A DNA stretch of 64,000 nucleotides, taken from the NCBI GenBank assembly GCA_964019165.1, contig OZ025279.1:2811456-2875455 (forward strand). The letters are read 5' to 3'. This document shows positions 12,920-24,221 of this stretch, in pieces. The translations under genes were made by a program, and so were the position numbers. A model generated the notes under the pieces. It made no database searches. It worked only from the letters and a program-made list of their open reading frames with translations, and was not told the origin of the DNA. How positions within the stretch are numbered: position 1 is the stretch's first letter; every line of letters begins with the position of its first letter. Source of the stretch: Mastigias papua. Its lineage: Eukaryota > Cnidaria > Scyphozoa > Rhizostomeae > Mastigiidae.

Positions 12920-15399
12920 ACCGTTGACAAACGATTTCAAATGGTCTGATAGTGATGATTGTACTTAATTTGAAAATCAATAACTATGCTGTAACATTTT
13001 GTAGCACAATTAAATAGGTAATGATGACTTGGATTTCTACACATTGAGAGAGAGAGAAAGAGAAACAACTTTGAATCTGATAAGAGCTTTGTATTGTTTC
13101 GAGTAATCTAGTTCTTCATATTGCCAAAGATTTGAAACTATACAAATCCCTGGGAAAAGCGGAATGAGGAATAGGTTTAATAACAATTTTCTACAAAAAC
13201 AATTGGTCATTTCTTGACAATCAGGAGAAGAAGCAGTCTGGAGGTTAATGACTGAGTTAGTAATTGTCATTTGAAAAATAAAATCGAAACGAGAAAGAAA
13301 AAAAACTCATTTATGCTGCCTATTTTTACCATCAACATTGATCCAAAAACAGATCTATGTTTTGCTTGAAATAGAATGTAAGTCACTCTAAATGACCGGC
13401 ATACATTCCTTTAGATATGATACTTCATTCAATTTTTCAAATAATTTAGCTGTATTGTGTCAAAACAACCCATTAAATCAAGCTGTCTTGATTTAAGAAA
13501 ATACGTGACAATGCCATTTAATTGGGTGATGCTGCACTCTGAATTAAAACAACTTTCATTGACTGACAAAAGTGGCATTTCCAAGCCACCAATAAACCTG
13601 TCATTAAACTTAGAGAGGACTCTTGAAAGGTGTAAAACTGTTCATGTATAGGGTGTTTATGTCAATAAAGGTCTGAAGGAGAAACATAAACTGAAAAGAA
13701 AAAATAAAATAAAACCTCTTCCAAAGCAAATGCGATGACAGACTTGAGAAATGGAGATTTGCCATATTGGGATCGATTTGTCGCCAAAACATCACCAGCT
13801 TTAGCTATCTAGTATGAAAAATAGCTGAATAGTTGATCTAAGCTAATTAAATTTAAGTATTAAAGTGTCAATAGTCCGTTGGCACTAGAGAACTTCACTA
13901 TAGCACGAAATAGCGAGAAAATTTTGTAGGTATAAATGTTCCCACTCTTCGTGCTATAGTGAAATATAACAGTATGAAGATTCAATGGAAAAGCATATGT
14001 ATGCAAATATAATTGCTCTATACATGGCTTGTAGAGCTAGCAATTCAAAGATATAAGTCAAAGATATAAGATTGCAAACATATACAGAAGGATACAAATC
14101 ATCCATATCAATGAAAATAACAACAAAAATGAACACTAGATAGATATTCAAAAATCTGGAATGGAAAATAACATTTAAAAGGATAGAATTTGTGCTGAAA
14201 GCTTGCAGAAATATTGGCAGTGCAAATGATGCGCATATATTGGTTGAACATCTCAGAAGAATGCAAACTAAATGAAATAATATTTGTCCCATGATTCTTA
14301 GTTAAGGCTCAAATGAATTAAAGGCAAAATCAAAAAGTTGAGCAAGAATATCATTCAAATCAATCAAGTGCTTTGTCTGGAACAGACATTGGTGGCTATG
14401 GATTTCCATCCATCACTGTTATTCGAGGCCGCCATGATAGTGGGGTTGGTTCCTGTGCTGATAGTTCCCCAGGTGTTCAAGAAATCTACAAACGCTATGC
14501 TTTGGCGTCCTCGGTTTCTATTCCATTCAATTTTCCCTATCATGCTATGGTGCACTATCCCTCTTTTCTGTACACATGTCCCATGAGCTTCATTTGTTGT
14601 CTTCTAATCCTCTTCATTAGAGATTTATTTATATTTGCCATTTCTAACACTTCCTTATTTGATGTTTTTTCAGTCCATGATATGTTTAGCATCTTCATTA
14701 TGAACCACACTTCAGTCGCTTCTATATCATGAATTCATGCAATTATGTAATTGGTTGACTAGAGGAGGAACTTCAAGCAGACTGCAAGCCAGATAGGCAT
14801 TCAAACTTGACTTGTGTATCTCTACCATGTAAAGTGACTTCCGAAAACACAGCCCTAACTTTCAATCCAAATGAGAAGTAAATAGAATAATTAAGGCTTG
14901 AGAGGTTGGATAAAAGTCATTTGTATGCCCCCTACAAATGCTTGTGATAACCCTTGCAAATAACAAAAAACCAACGACGTAGCGTATATAGATAAAATTT
15001 CAAAAACCTAAATGAAGGTCAAAATATTCATGGAAGTTCTACTTCTATTGACAATACTGAAAGTTGATAGAGTGTTGAATCTTTCATTTGGGAGCATTGA
15101 AAAATCTTTCATTTGATATTTCCACGATATGAATAATGTTCATACTTCACACCGGCAGCAAAAGGTATTCATTACTATCGAGAAAACGCTTATACACACA
15201 AACACACTAAATATGCAACTCAGCAAAAGCAACGGATTTCACTGAAATAGGAATATGTTGGTAGTGACTAAAGCTTTAGTTCGACGCTTTGTGTAACGGA
15301 TCCTCATTTGACAAAATATCATCCCGGAAAATAACTTAAGTAGATGTATTCAGTAAATAGCAATGAGGGTTTTTTCATAGTTCATTTGCCAATCTGGCA
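12920..15399. other. Intergenic stretch between RSPH1-like copy B and the CCDC17-like gene (convergent 3' ends)
   Basis: The two genes converge here. No convincing coding exon was found. A frame at 14373-14732 plus and a frame at 14364-14555 minus overlap and neither has a recognisable domain or a splice site in the phase needed to extend the CCDC17-like gene. An inverted repeat lies at 13894-13963. Confidence 0.6.
13894..13963. repeat. 16-bp perfect inverted repeat
   Basis: TTCACTATAGCACGAA at 13894-13909 is the exact reverse complement of 13948-13963, with a 38-base loop. It may be the remnant of a short fold-back element. Confidence 0.85.
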
Positions 15400-15447
15400 C
15401 TAAAATTTACCCAAAGCAAAAATATAGTAATGAATCAATTTACGCAC

Positions 15448-15559
15448 TTTTGCATTTCCACCATAAATTGATATCTGAATTCTTGCAGTCGCTTCTTGAG
15501 AATTATATAGTTTATCGATTTGAAATCCCAGGAAATACTTCTTGGTCTCGTCAGCATTA
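15448..15559 (-). CDS. CCDC17: CCDC17-like gene, exon 15 (C-terminal)
   Basis: Acceptor TTTTTCCACAG before 15559, entered in phase 2. It encodes SNADETKKYFLGFQIDKL through ISIYGGNAK, a beta-strand-like continuation of the C-terminal domain. The exon may end at the unusual donor AAA|GTGCGT (15448), or the frame may read on through VRKLIHYY to a TAG at 15400-15402 and be the last exon. I found no later exon in the right phase, so termination at 15400 is the simpler reading. Confidence 0.72.
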
Positions 15560-15699
15560 CTGTGGAAAAACAGCAAAAAAATAATTTTTGAATTCACATG
15601 AAACAGAGTTTACCTACGTCATGAAATAGAAATTAAAACTGCTTTAACAGTATTAAGAAAAACCAACCTTTATAGAACTCAACGAGGACTCACAAAGAA

Positions 15700-15990
15700 A
15701 ATTTCAATATTTTTCCCTGAGTTTCCATTTGAATATAAAGTAATTTTCGTTCAGTAAAGCAGTAAATTTGATACATTTTCCCCGGGTTTTCCTTCAATAG
15801 AAAGCCTTAGCATCATCCAATAGAGACAAGTTTAAATCGGAAATGCAGAAAATTGGAAAGCAGGAAAAATCTCCAGGAATTTTCTTTGATTTTTTACAGA
15901 ATACTAGGGTATTCCCTGAGTTTCCCTGAAATTCCCGACTTTGTAAGAGAAGGGCCATATTTTAAAGCTTCCTCCAGGTTTTTCTAGGTT
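15700..15990. repeat. Repeat-like stretch with recurring TTCCCTGAGTTTCC motifs
   Basis: Variants of TTTCCCTGAGTTTCC occur at about 15710, 15780 (CCCCGGGTTTTCC), 15905 and 15918. This looks like a degraded dispersed repeat in the intron before exon 15. Its class is unknown. Confidence 0.4.
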
Positions 15991-16706
15991 TGTCTGAACT
16001 CTATCAACAGTAGGAAGAAGGGGGGTGTGCACTCTTAACCTCGATAAAGCAAAACCGCTCAATGGCATGGGGACGTAACGAAAGGTTGAGTGAAGGAAGA
16101 TAAGACCAAAAATAACATAAGAAAACAAGAGAGAGATACTCTTCACAAGGTCAACTATAGTGTTGGCTATTGAAATCGGCTATAACGGTAACAACATCAT
16201 GCACAGCATCCCAAGTCACTATTACAAGAAAGCACTCCACGTACTCATCTTGAGTGTAAATGTTTTCCTCGCAACAAAAACAATATCAACTGTATAAGAT
16301 CAACGAACACAAAGTTTCATAATCTCAATGATGATTTGCAATCAGGTGATAAAGTGCCTGTATTACATAACAAAGAAATAGGCCAAGATGCTTTGCAATC
16401 GACAATAATATTCTCATTTCCTTAAACTACGGTATTTGTCTAGCATTCGCAAATTGTTATCAAAGATTTAAGTGCAATGGAAGGAGGGAGAGAGGCAGCA
16501 CTGACAACACCTAAAAATGGTCCTTTCTGTTTCTCGTGCAATACGTAGATACCTATCTCTCAGTATCATATACTTGAAAGCCATAACTCTAAAAACTGCA
16601 CAACACAAACAAACCTTCTACTCCCTCAGAGATCATTCATATGAGCCTTCCACCAAAATATTTGCCTAAAGCTGGTGCTAAATGAATTCAGTTGAAATAT
16701 AACTAC

Positions 16707-17035
16707 CTTGGCTCTTCTGGGGGCTGATGCTGCAAACTCAAGTCTTGATGTGGTGTTGGTAGTGTTGGGGAGTCAACCGGCTGTGGCCTTACAATTGGAC
16801 TTTCAGCTAATGGTTTTGGAGTTGGCTCCTTCCTGACAGGTTCTTCTGCTGGAACTGGCGGAGTAGCAATAGGCTGAGGCGATACCATAACCGGTGAACT
16901 GGGGTTAGATTTTCTTTTCTTTTTACCACTTTCTTTTCGTGGCGAGCTTCTTCTTGGCCTCGGACTATCCATTCTTGATATGACTGGTCGCCTCGCTTCA
17001 AGAGAAACATCGGCAAATTGCAGTAGTTTGTGCTC
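16707..17035 (-). CDS. CCDC17: CCDC17-like gene, exon 14 (proline-rich)
   Basis: Acceptor CATTTTAG before 17035 and donor CCAAG|GTAGTT after 16707. Phase 0 in, phase 2 out. It encodes EHKLLQFADVSLEARRPVIS, which continues the conserved domain, followed by a basic stretch (SPRPRRSSPRKESGKKKRK, a possible nuclear-localisation-like cluster) and a long Pro/Ser/Glu-rich segment ending PPEEPR. This disordered insert separates two parts of the C-terminal region. Confidence 0.78.
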
Positions 17036-18377
17036 CTAAAATGATAGCTGGTATGTCAGTGACATTATAAAAAGCTTGAAAGAAACAGATGACACGGTAT
17101 CAGTGTATGGTACTACAAGTTATCTTTTAATCTTGATGAGAGGCCGTGGCTAGATTGAAAAGAAAATCTTAAACGAATACATGAACAACATCGAAAATCA
17201 ATTAAACCAAGTAATAATGCTAGTCACAGAAGGATAAAAATATGCTCATTCTAGCACTTTTCCATCCTCATTTAGGATGGAGAAAGCAACTTAAAGTCAA
17301 ACTTTAATTTTCTTCAATTTTCAAAGCAAAGTTTGTATTAAGCTGAATTTTACACGAGATCAGAAATACCTCAAGGAACACAGGATTAACTAAGAATCAA
17401 TGGTGTATCATACCAATGGTGGATATTTGTATGACCTTGTTTGCTGCGATGCAAGGACAACCCCATCTTGGGATTCTACATCTCTAGCATTGATGAGACG
17501 ATAATGAAGTTCACAGCTATCCAACTAGAGTTGATAAAATGGATATCATATGTACGGCAAGCAAGGCCATCTCATATCAAATCAACACAACTTTATAGCA
17601 GAAGAGATAAGAATTGCGTCTTCACAGTTATTTGTAACCTGGACTAAACTTAAAGTGAGTTGACCGTATTTTCAGTCTGCATACACTATTAACATTTTAA
17701 CCTGGGCTAGCACCAACCAGATCCTAATCCAGGATAACAGTGGCAGGTCTGCATACACTATTAACATTTTAACCTGGGCTAGCACCAACCAGATCCTAAT
17801 CCAGGATAACAGTGGCAGGTCTGCATACACTATTAACATTTTAACCTGGGCTAGCACCAACCAGATCCTACCCCAGGATAACAGTGGCAGGTCTGCATAC
17901 ACTATTGACATTTTAACCTGGGCTAGCACCAACCAGATTCTAATCCAGGATAACAGTGGCTGTGTATATGCAACTCTGACCACTTAGTGAACAGTAAGCT
18001 AGATAGAATACAGCAGTACATTTGTCATGTTTTTGGGATGCAAATACAACTCTTTGATATGTTCAGTGATAAGTAATTTACAGTTTAAAATGAATGAAAG
18101 TGAATTAACATGTTCACTAGATGCCAAAAATGAAACGGCAATAAATGCATGGCTAAAATTACTTGTGACTGTTTTGTTGTCATAAAGAACAGCTAAGGTA
18201 AAATTAAAACACAAGTATTTAAAACAAATACGTTATGTAGAGGCGACTTTCCAGTAACTTATTCTCAAGGTACATGTGACTGCACAGATTCTAAGTATTT
18301 TAAGCGACATGTAGAAGGGAAGAGAATACGGATGCTGGGGAAAATGCGACAAAAATCTCAAAAAAGGAATAACTTGC
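17036..18377 (-). other. Intron 13 of the CCDC17-like gene, GC-AG type
   Basis: The intron starts CAG|GCAAGTT at 18377 and ends ATTTTAG at 17036. The GC donor has an otherwise ideal match to U1 (AG|GCAAGT), which is the known pattern for functional GC-AG introns. It contains a 72-bp tandem repeat at 17675-17960. Confidence 0.75.
17675..17960. repeat. 72-bp tandem repeat, about 4 copies
   Basis: Four nearly identical units start at 17675 (GTCTGCATACACTATTAAC). The period is 72, divisible by three, so the minus strand stays open through all copies (24-residue unit LPLLSWIRIWLVLAQVKM...). There are only a few substitutions between copies, so the expansion is recent. It is intronic and unlikely to be coding. 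Confidence 0.95.
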
Positions 18378-18450
18378 CTGCTGGATGCTATTCAATTGCG
18401 AGGCAGTTAAATGAGGTGCAACTGGTGGTACTCTAACCGGCACTTTCCAC
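18378..18450 (-). CDS. CCDC17: CCDC17-like gene, exon 13
   Basis: Acceptor AATTGTCTTAG before 18450, with the GC donor after 18378. It encodes RWKVPVRVPPVAPHLTASQ and NSIQQ across a phase-2 entry and phase-0 exit, exactly fitting its neighbours. It is too short to appear as a stand-alone frame. The joined text (SRVIAGRWKVPVRVPPVAP) reads as one continuous strand-turn-strand segment of the conserved domain. Confidence 0.82.
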
Positions 18451-18543
18451 CTAAGACAATTAAACACAACCATTAGTCACATGTCAGATGTCTTGTATTA
18501 TCCTAAATAGACCTTCCCTGCTCAACTCAGCCTGCATAAAATA

Positions 18544-19036
18544 CAGTACCTACTCGATTCGGTATCTCGATTAACCGTCCCTCGATTATCAGGCATGACC
18601 CTGGTGCTAAACTTTATTTTAATTGAAGTGTTATCATCCGTGTATGAAAATAAAATCTTGTTATTTGCAATTCAAATCAAATGGATTCTTCGTCTTCTTC
18701 GGATGCTACTCGAAAAAGAGTAGTTTTAACCGTCGACGATACGTTGAAAGTTTGTGAAATGGTCCGCAAAAAAGTGGCAGAGTCACCAAAACCTTGAAAA
18801 AGGGAATGTTCGACAAGTTTAACTAATAGGACGTGCCTTTTAGGAGCTGTTCCTTTCTATACTGCAATATACGTTAAAGGAATAGAACAATAACAATTCG
18901 ACTTGTGCATGATAAGGACACATTCTCATTATCTTAGCTCTTTTTCTTGTGCTGATGTCTAAAAGTGCAATTCTGCTCCACCGACCTTTTTGGAAACGTT
19001 GTATCCAGTAGTCGCCGGATAATCGAGGAAGTACTG
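18544..19036 (+). mobile_element. pogo/Tigger-like DNA transposon derivative
   Basis: Termini are inverted repeats: left CAGTACCTACTCGATTCGG, right (reverse complement) CAGTACTTCCTCGATTATC. Both ends are flanked by TA (18542-18543 and 19037-19038), the target duplication of the Tc1/mariner/pogo superfamily. Inside is a short frame (18681-18797) that looks like the start of a CENP-B/Jerky-type transposase. At 493 bp it is an internal-deletion derivative. It lies in an intron of the CCDC17-like gene, in the opposite orientation. Confidence 0.85.
18681..18797 (+). pseudogene. Truncated pogo-type transposase N-terminus (CENP-B-like)
   Basis: 38 codons, MDSSSSSDATRKRVVLTVDD followed by TLKVCEMVRKKVAESPKP and a stop. 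The pattern KRVVLTxxDxLKxCEMVxKK is the first helix region of the CENP-B N-terminal helix-turn-helix that pogo/Tigger transposases use to bind their ends. The remainder of the transposase is absent. Confidence 0.7.
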
Positions 19037-19252
19037 TATACTAGTACAGCATGCAACATTGGTTCTCCAGGGTCTATCTATTAAATGTAGAGTATGGCAA
19101 AAGGTTCTTTCAACTCCTTTGTCCACCCACCAGCCAATTGCTTCCTAAATCTCTGCATCAAACAAAGAAGACAGTTATTTTGGATGGAAGTACTCAATTT
19201 GTGATAATACATATACAGCGTAGATGGTCTGGGATAAATATACTTTTCTAAC

Positions 19253-19393
19253 CTGCCGGCAATGACGCGACTAAAACTGTCAAATATCTCCACTTGCGTC
19301 CACCCAACTTCTTGTAGCAGATCATAAGATACACTATTCTGGCCTCCTAGCTCTACTTGCACGAGGATCGTCAAGGATTGGAGAGGAAGGCAT
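19253..19393 (-). CDS. CCDC17: CCDC17-like gene, exon 12
   Basis: Acceptor TTTTGTTTTATAG before 19393, donor GGCAG|GTTAGA after 19253. Phase 2 in and out. It encodes CLPLQSLTILVQVELGG, NSVSYDLLQEVGWTQVEIFD and SFSRVIAG. Alternating hydrophobic residues suggest a C2-like beta sandwich, and the segment GWTQVEIFDxxSRxxxGRWKVP is the best signature for CCDC17 in this gene. Confidence 0.85.
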
Positions 19394-21752
19394 CTATAAA
19401 ACAAAAAAACAATATTAATTTACATAAAAAGAACCTAGAACTTTGCACAGGTATACATTCCCATCCCTATCCATAAAAACTTTATGGTTCACTGTCTATT
19501 GATGTTGAAGTTTCAAAACGCAGCTTCTGGATAAACTTGAAGAAACGGACGGTAACAAAAAGTCAGCATTTATGCTAATAAGATTTTCAATAAATCCTGA
19601 ATTTTTTCACAAAACCTGTACCATGAATCCATTACGCTGACACTGTAAAAATCAACATAATTGTCTCATTGCTCATACTGATGATGACTCAAGTTTGAGT
19701 TGTAACGGACTTCGTCTTATTATACCGGTCTATGTCTAATCATACCGGTCTATGTCTAATCATAACGGTCTATGTCTAGTCATAACAGTCTATGTCTAGT
19801 CACACCGGTCTACATCTACCTATACCGGTCACGTCAATATAATGCCAATAAAATGCATTCATCGTATCGGTTTCCTTGTTCATTTAAGAGCTGTCGAAAA
19901 CCTCTTTAGGATAAATGCTGACTCTTCTCGTCGTCAAGCATATGGTACAGTTTGTAACTTTCAATGAATCGGTTACAAAAAAACTGCCAGGTTTTGAGCT
20001 TCACTATAGTATGCTTCAAGATACATACTTTTGCTAACCTGCCTCGTAGCGGTGACATACAGTTTTAAACATAATTGAAGAATTTTTAGCACTACTGTTT
20101 CTTGTGGGAAAATACATTTTTCAGTATTTTCAAACCGAACATCCCACAATTGAAGTAAATTAATCTACTAAATATATCTGTGGAGCCTCTTTCTGGGAAG
20201 TCTTGTAGTGAAATCATTGAAATTTCTAGGGGAAGTGAACAATAGCACAACATATAGTTCACTTATTTAGAGAAACTTTACCTAGAGGGAAGAATAGGTA
20301 CACATATAAAATAAGCTGACTTGTGTAGTCTTTTCCGTTCGGAAGTTACTACTCCAAAAGCTTCAATATATAACTATGCTACGAACAAACATTTGTTGCA
20401 AAGTTCTGCAATTAAATCCTTTCAATTTTTAGTTGTGATTAGGTATACCTCACACTATAATTCAGTCAGCCATACGGTAGTTATCAACATATATGGACGA
20501 AAAGCTTTGTCCAAAGGGGGAAGGGCAAAAATTTGAAATAAGTTCAAATTATCTAGCTTATTACACATGAAATTTACTAACTCAAAAACTTGCAATGCAG
20601 TCATGTCACAGATGATGTTTGCTTCCCAAATGATCGACCATAACGGGGTGGCAATTGGGGTGGCAATGGGGCCAACCATCACCACAAAAACCTTAATGAG
20701 TATTCAGCAAGTACAATATGATTATATATACATATACACACATTTTTTAATAAACGAAGTTAAAAATAACTTAACCAGAAACGTCATTGTGGCTGATAAG
20801 ATAGCAACGACTGATGATATTACAACTTCTCCCAAGACGTCACTACAATAAATTCACTTGTACAGAGAAGCAATTATAATCTGAGATAAAACAGGCACCC
20901 ATTACTCTGGCAGTAACTGCTTGTTTGTGCAGTCGAACATATAGTTATAAGAGAGCCGTAACATTTTTGCTGGTATATTTGCCACAATGATGCTTCTGGC
21001 TGTACTATTTGTAATCGATCTAATTGCCCGAACTGACATTTCCCATAATAGAGTAAACAGTTGATTTCTGCAAATATTTGCTTTGACGTATGGAGGGAAT
21101 ACTAGGAAGAAATCTCCTTATTCCTCAGAAGCTCTCCTTACGGTATCATAATCTCTGTGATTTCAAAACTATTTCACAAGAAATTTAGCCATGCATACAG
21201 TCATTATTCAGCAATTCACCAGAAAATTCTATTGTTAAATAAATATTGATACAAGTTAATAAATATAATTGATTTATTCATATGATATTATTTCACAATC
21301 ATGCCACAAATATTCTCCATCGAAAAACAAATTTTATAGACGTCTAATGTCACATTTTACATAGAAAAGTAAACATGGCAGCTACATGAATTTATCAATA
21401 GACAAAGCCTCTAGTGATACTTCTAAATATTCACTTTTTCCTACTGCTAGCTTATCAAGTGCTGAAGTATATTTAACTGCTTTCAGTATTTAAATAGTAT
21501 AACCTTAATTTCAAACTACTACAGCACATTGCATACATACTTTAGATATATATTACAAGGAACACAATTTCATTAGAATGTATTTCATGACCTGTCCAGT
21601 TAGATAAACGACTTGGCAGTAAATTACCATGCTTATCCCACAAGAGATACACTATGAAAGTAAAAATACGGAAAAGATTGAAGCTTATCCTCCTTATCTG
21701 AAACTTCTACTTTAAAACAGGACCGATCATGAGTAATATTACAGAAGCATAC
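19394..21752 (-). other. Intron 11 of the CCDC17-like gene
   Basis: 2.36-kb intron holding the 20-bp tandem repeat. Apart from that I see only AT-rich sequence; the frames at 20321-20536 and 20567-20851 have no recognisable content. Confidence 0.75.
19701..19830. repeat. 20-bp tandem repeat, 6-7 copies
   Basis: Units of the type CATACCGGTCTATGTCTAAT repeat every 20 bases, with first and last copies diverged. It lies in the intron between exons 11 and 12. Confidence 0.92.
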
Positions 21753-21968
21753 CTTGGGAAAACCTGTTTTATGCCAAGAATAGCAATATGACCAGAATGT
21801 CGCGACACTGGCAGTCTGCTGCTATTTGATGAGCTGCACGATACAACAGGAAGCAATTTTGTATCTGACAAAGCATCGCTGCCTTTGTACATCGTTACAG
21901 AGATACGACACCGACTTGATGTGGGATCTATACCACAAAGGAAATCCCAGAAGATTGCAAATCCGTTC
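21753..21968 (-). CDS. CCDC17: CCDC17-like gene, exon 11
   Basis: Acceptor CTTTTTTGCAG before 21968, donor CCAAG|GTATGC after 21753. Phase 2 in and out. It encodes NGFAIFWDFLCGIDPTSSRC, then RISVTMYKGSDALSDTKLLP, a Ser-rich loop, and HSGHIAILGIKQVFP. Joined to exon 10 it forms YDPGNGFAIFWDF, an aromatic, hydrophobic opening strand typical of the CCDC17 C-terminal region. A nearer donor (AAACAG|GTTTTC) would break the phase with exon 12. Confidence 0.85.
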
Positions 21969-22986
21969 CTGCAAAAAAGAAAGACATAAAGTAAAAATTG
22001 AAACTTTTACTAAGTTGCATTCGTGGCAATTCTTCATACTACATATATCTAAAAACATAACCCTACTGCAAGTGTGGCAATTCTTTAGCAACAGTATGCA
22101 AATAATAAATGATTTAGTAATACAAGCTAGCTCGATAGCATGCTTCCTTTATCTAACAGCAAATCTATTCATCGGCTCTAGAGCGATGGAGAATCCATCT
22201 ACTATTTTGATATACAATTTCAAAAAGAAAAATATAGCAGGATAACCTGCTTTATTTGCTAAAATATTGCAATGTTTGCAGATGCTTTTAACTTTCAGTA
22301 TAGAGCTTTCTGTCGTCAATGATGACATAGGAAGTGGCACATTACTACAGTAGGGAAGGAAAAACAAAGTTATCAAACTGTGAATAGTTTCTAATATCTT
22401 GCTGCACTCGAGGTAGCAATTTAGCTGGAGTTGAGGCTTTTCTAGCTACTTTCTCAAGGCAATCAAGAAAACTACAACTTTTTCTATCTTTACTGCTAGG
22501 CATTCGTATAAATATGATTCCGATTCATTGATTGATCTTAATTTCTATAGCCATAGATTTGTATGTTTTCGGTTGTCTAACAAGCGTTCAATAACTTCGC
22601 CTTTCCATCATATTTCTTTCAGAAACATCATGCGAGTGAAGCCTAAAACAATCCTAATATTGATGGCATTCTAGGCCATGAATATTCCAACTGGTTTTCT
22701 TAACATATCTTTACTTTTTAAGCATTAAATGAAATTTCACAACCCTCTTCAATTGTACAAGGCTTAAGCATGAGCTAACAAAATGCTATTATCATAAAAT
22801 TCTGTCAGATCCCCAAAAATGTCTAGAGTATGGGAGTGCACTGCATTGATAATGCTGAGCCTCTATAAGTGACTCCTTCGTAGAGAATTGTGTCTAAAGA
22901 TACTAAATCACTGCCAGAAAATACCAACAATATTAGTATCATATTTTCATGATCAACTGCTTACCAAAAAACTAAATGTAACTTAC

Positions 22987-23066
22987 CCTGGGTCATAAGG
23001 GGATGGCTCAAAAGCTTCTTCAGTTTTCTCATTTGAAATTCGGTACATGTCTCTGTCTGACATCAC
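22987..23066 (-). CDS. CCDC17: CCDC17-like gene, exon 10
   Basis: Acceptor TTACAATTAAG before 23066, donor CCAGG|GTAAGT after 22987. Phase 0 in, phase 2 out. It encodes VMSDRDMYRISNEKTEEAFE and PSPYDPG. The acceptor has a weak pyrimidine tract, so the exact 5' edge is the least certain part. Confidence 0.72.
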
Positions 23067-23610
23067 CTTAATTGTAATGACATTGAGAAGTATCAGAAGG
23101 GTTGCAGAAGATCACATAGTAATTCATAACACTGTGCTAAACGGGTATATTCTAATTTAAGAGGAAATTGGGTATTCTAATGAGCCTACATACAAAGACT
23201 ACAACGGAAGTTCGTCGTAGGGAAAATAGAACTCTGCCTGAGAAACCCCATGGATGCAAAACACTTGCTTTAGTAATCATCGTAGGGAGTGCACTTGATT
23301 GCAAAATAGGAAGGGAAGGATATCATGTTTAAAGCTATTTAATGATAACAAAGCTTCAATAAAAATTTGTATAACCACAAATGAAATAAACACTGATATA
23401 AAGTGACTGGAAGAAGCAAAACCTCGGCATCAGAATCTTCAATGAAAAACATAGATTAGAACATATCAAAAAATCGGAGTAAAATTTGAACCCGTAAGAA
23501 ACGAAAACAGACTGGCGTTTGGGAGATGGCTGTATTGATGAATCAGTAATGATGGAGACTTTAATCGGCACATTTACTTACAGAAAAGTATATTTTTGGT
23601 TGATTCCTTC

Positions 23611-23910
<300 letters not shown>

Positions 23911-23940
23911 GCAAATATAATATATAGGAATCAAGGAAAA

Positions 23941-24020
23941 ACTACTTTTCAAACGTATAGACGTGGTTCTTCATCAGTACTGATGAAGATACAAGTTGAA
24001 ACCTTTTAAAAGTTGAAATT
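23941..24020. repeat. Near-palindromic module with CTGATGA/GAAAC cores, copy 1
   Basis: The centre is a perfect 20-base palindrome, CTTCATCAGTACTGATGAAG (23969-23988). On the plus strand CTGATGA (23980-23986) is followed after 11 bases by GAAAC (23998-24002). On the minus strand CTGATGA (23977-23971) is followed by an ACGT/ACGT-containing spacer and GAAAA. The flanks CTTTTCAAACGT and TTTTAAAAGTTG continue the two-fold symmetry. A homologous copy lies at 42107-42190. Confidence 0.8.
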
Positions 24021-24102
24021 TGTTCTTGATTGCTATGAATTATTTTAAAAATTCTATAGTATTTGTAGCTTTTGAGTATATACATATATCTATAAATGTA
24101 CT

Positions 24103-24106
24103 CACA

Positions 24107-24180
<74 letters not shown>

Positions 24181-24221
24181 AACACACACACACAGACAAA
24201 CACACAAACACACAAACACAC
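24103..24221. repeat. (CA)n microsatellite
   Basis: CA dinucleotides with a few AA, AG and AT interruptions. It starts 80 bases beyond the near-palindromic module. Confidence 0.97.

Noticed and set aside
14364..14732. Overlapping plus and minus frames that look less random than their surroundings
   Set aside because: Neither strand has a recognisable domain, and the minus-strand acceptor (GTTTGTAG) is in phase 1 while exon 15 of the CCDC17-like gene would need phase 0.
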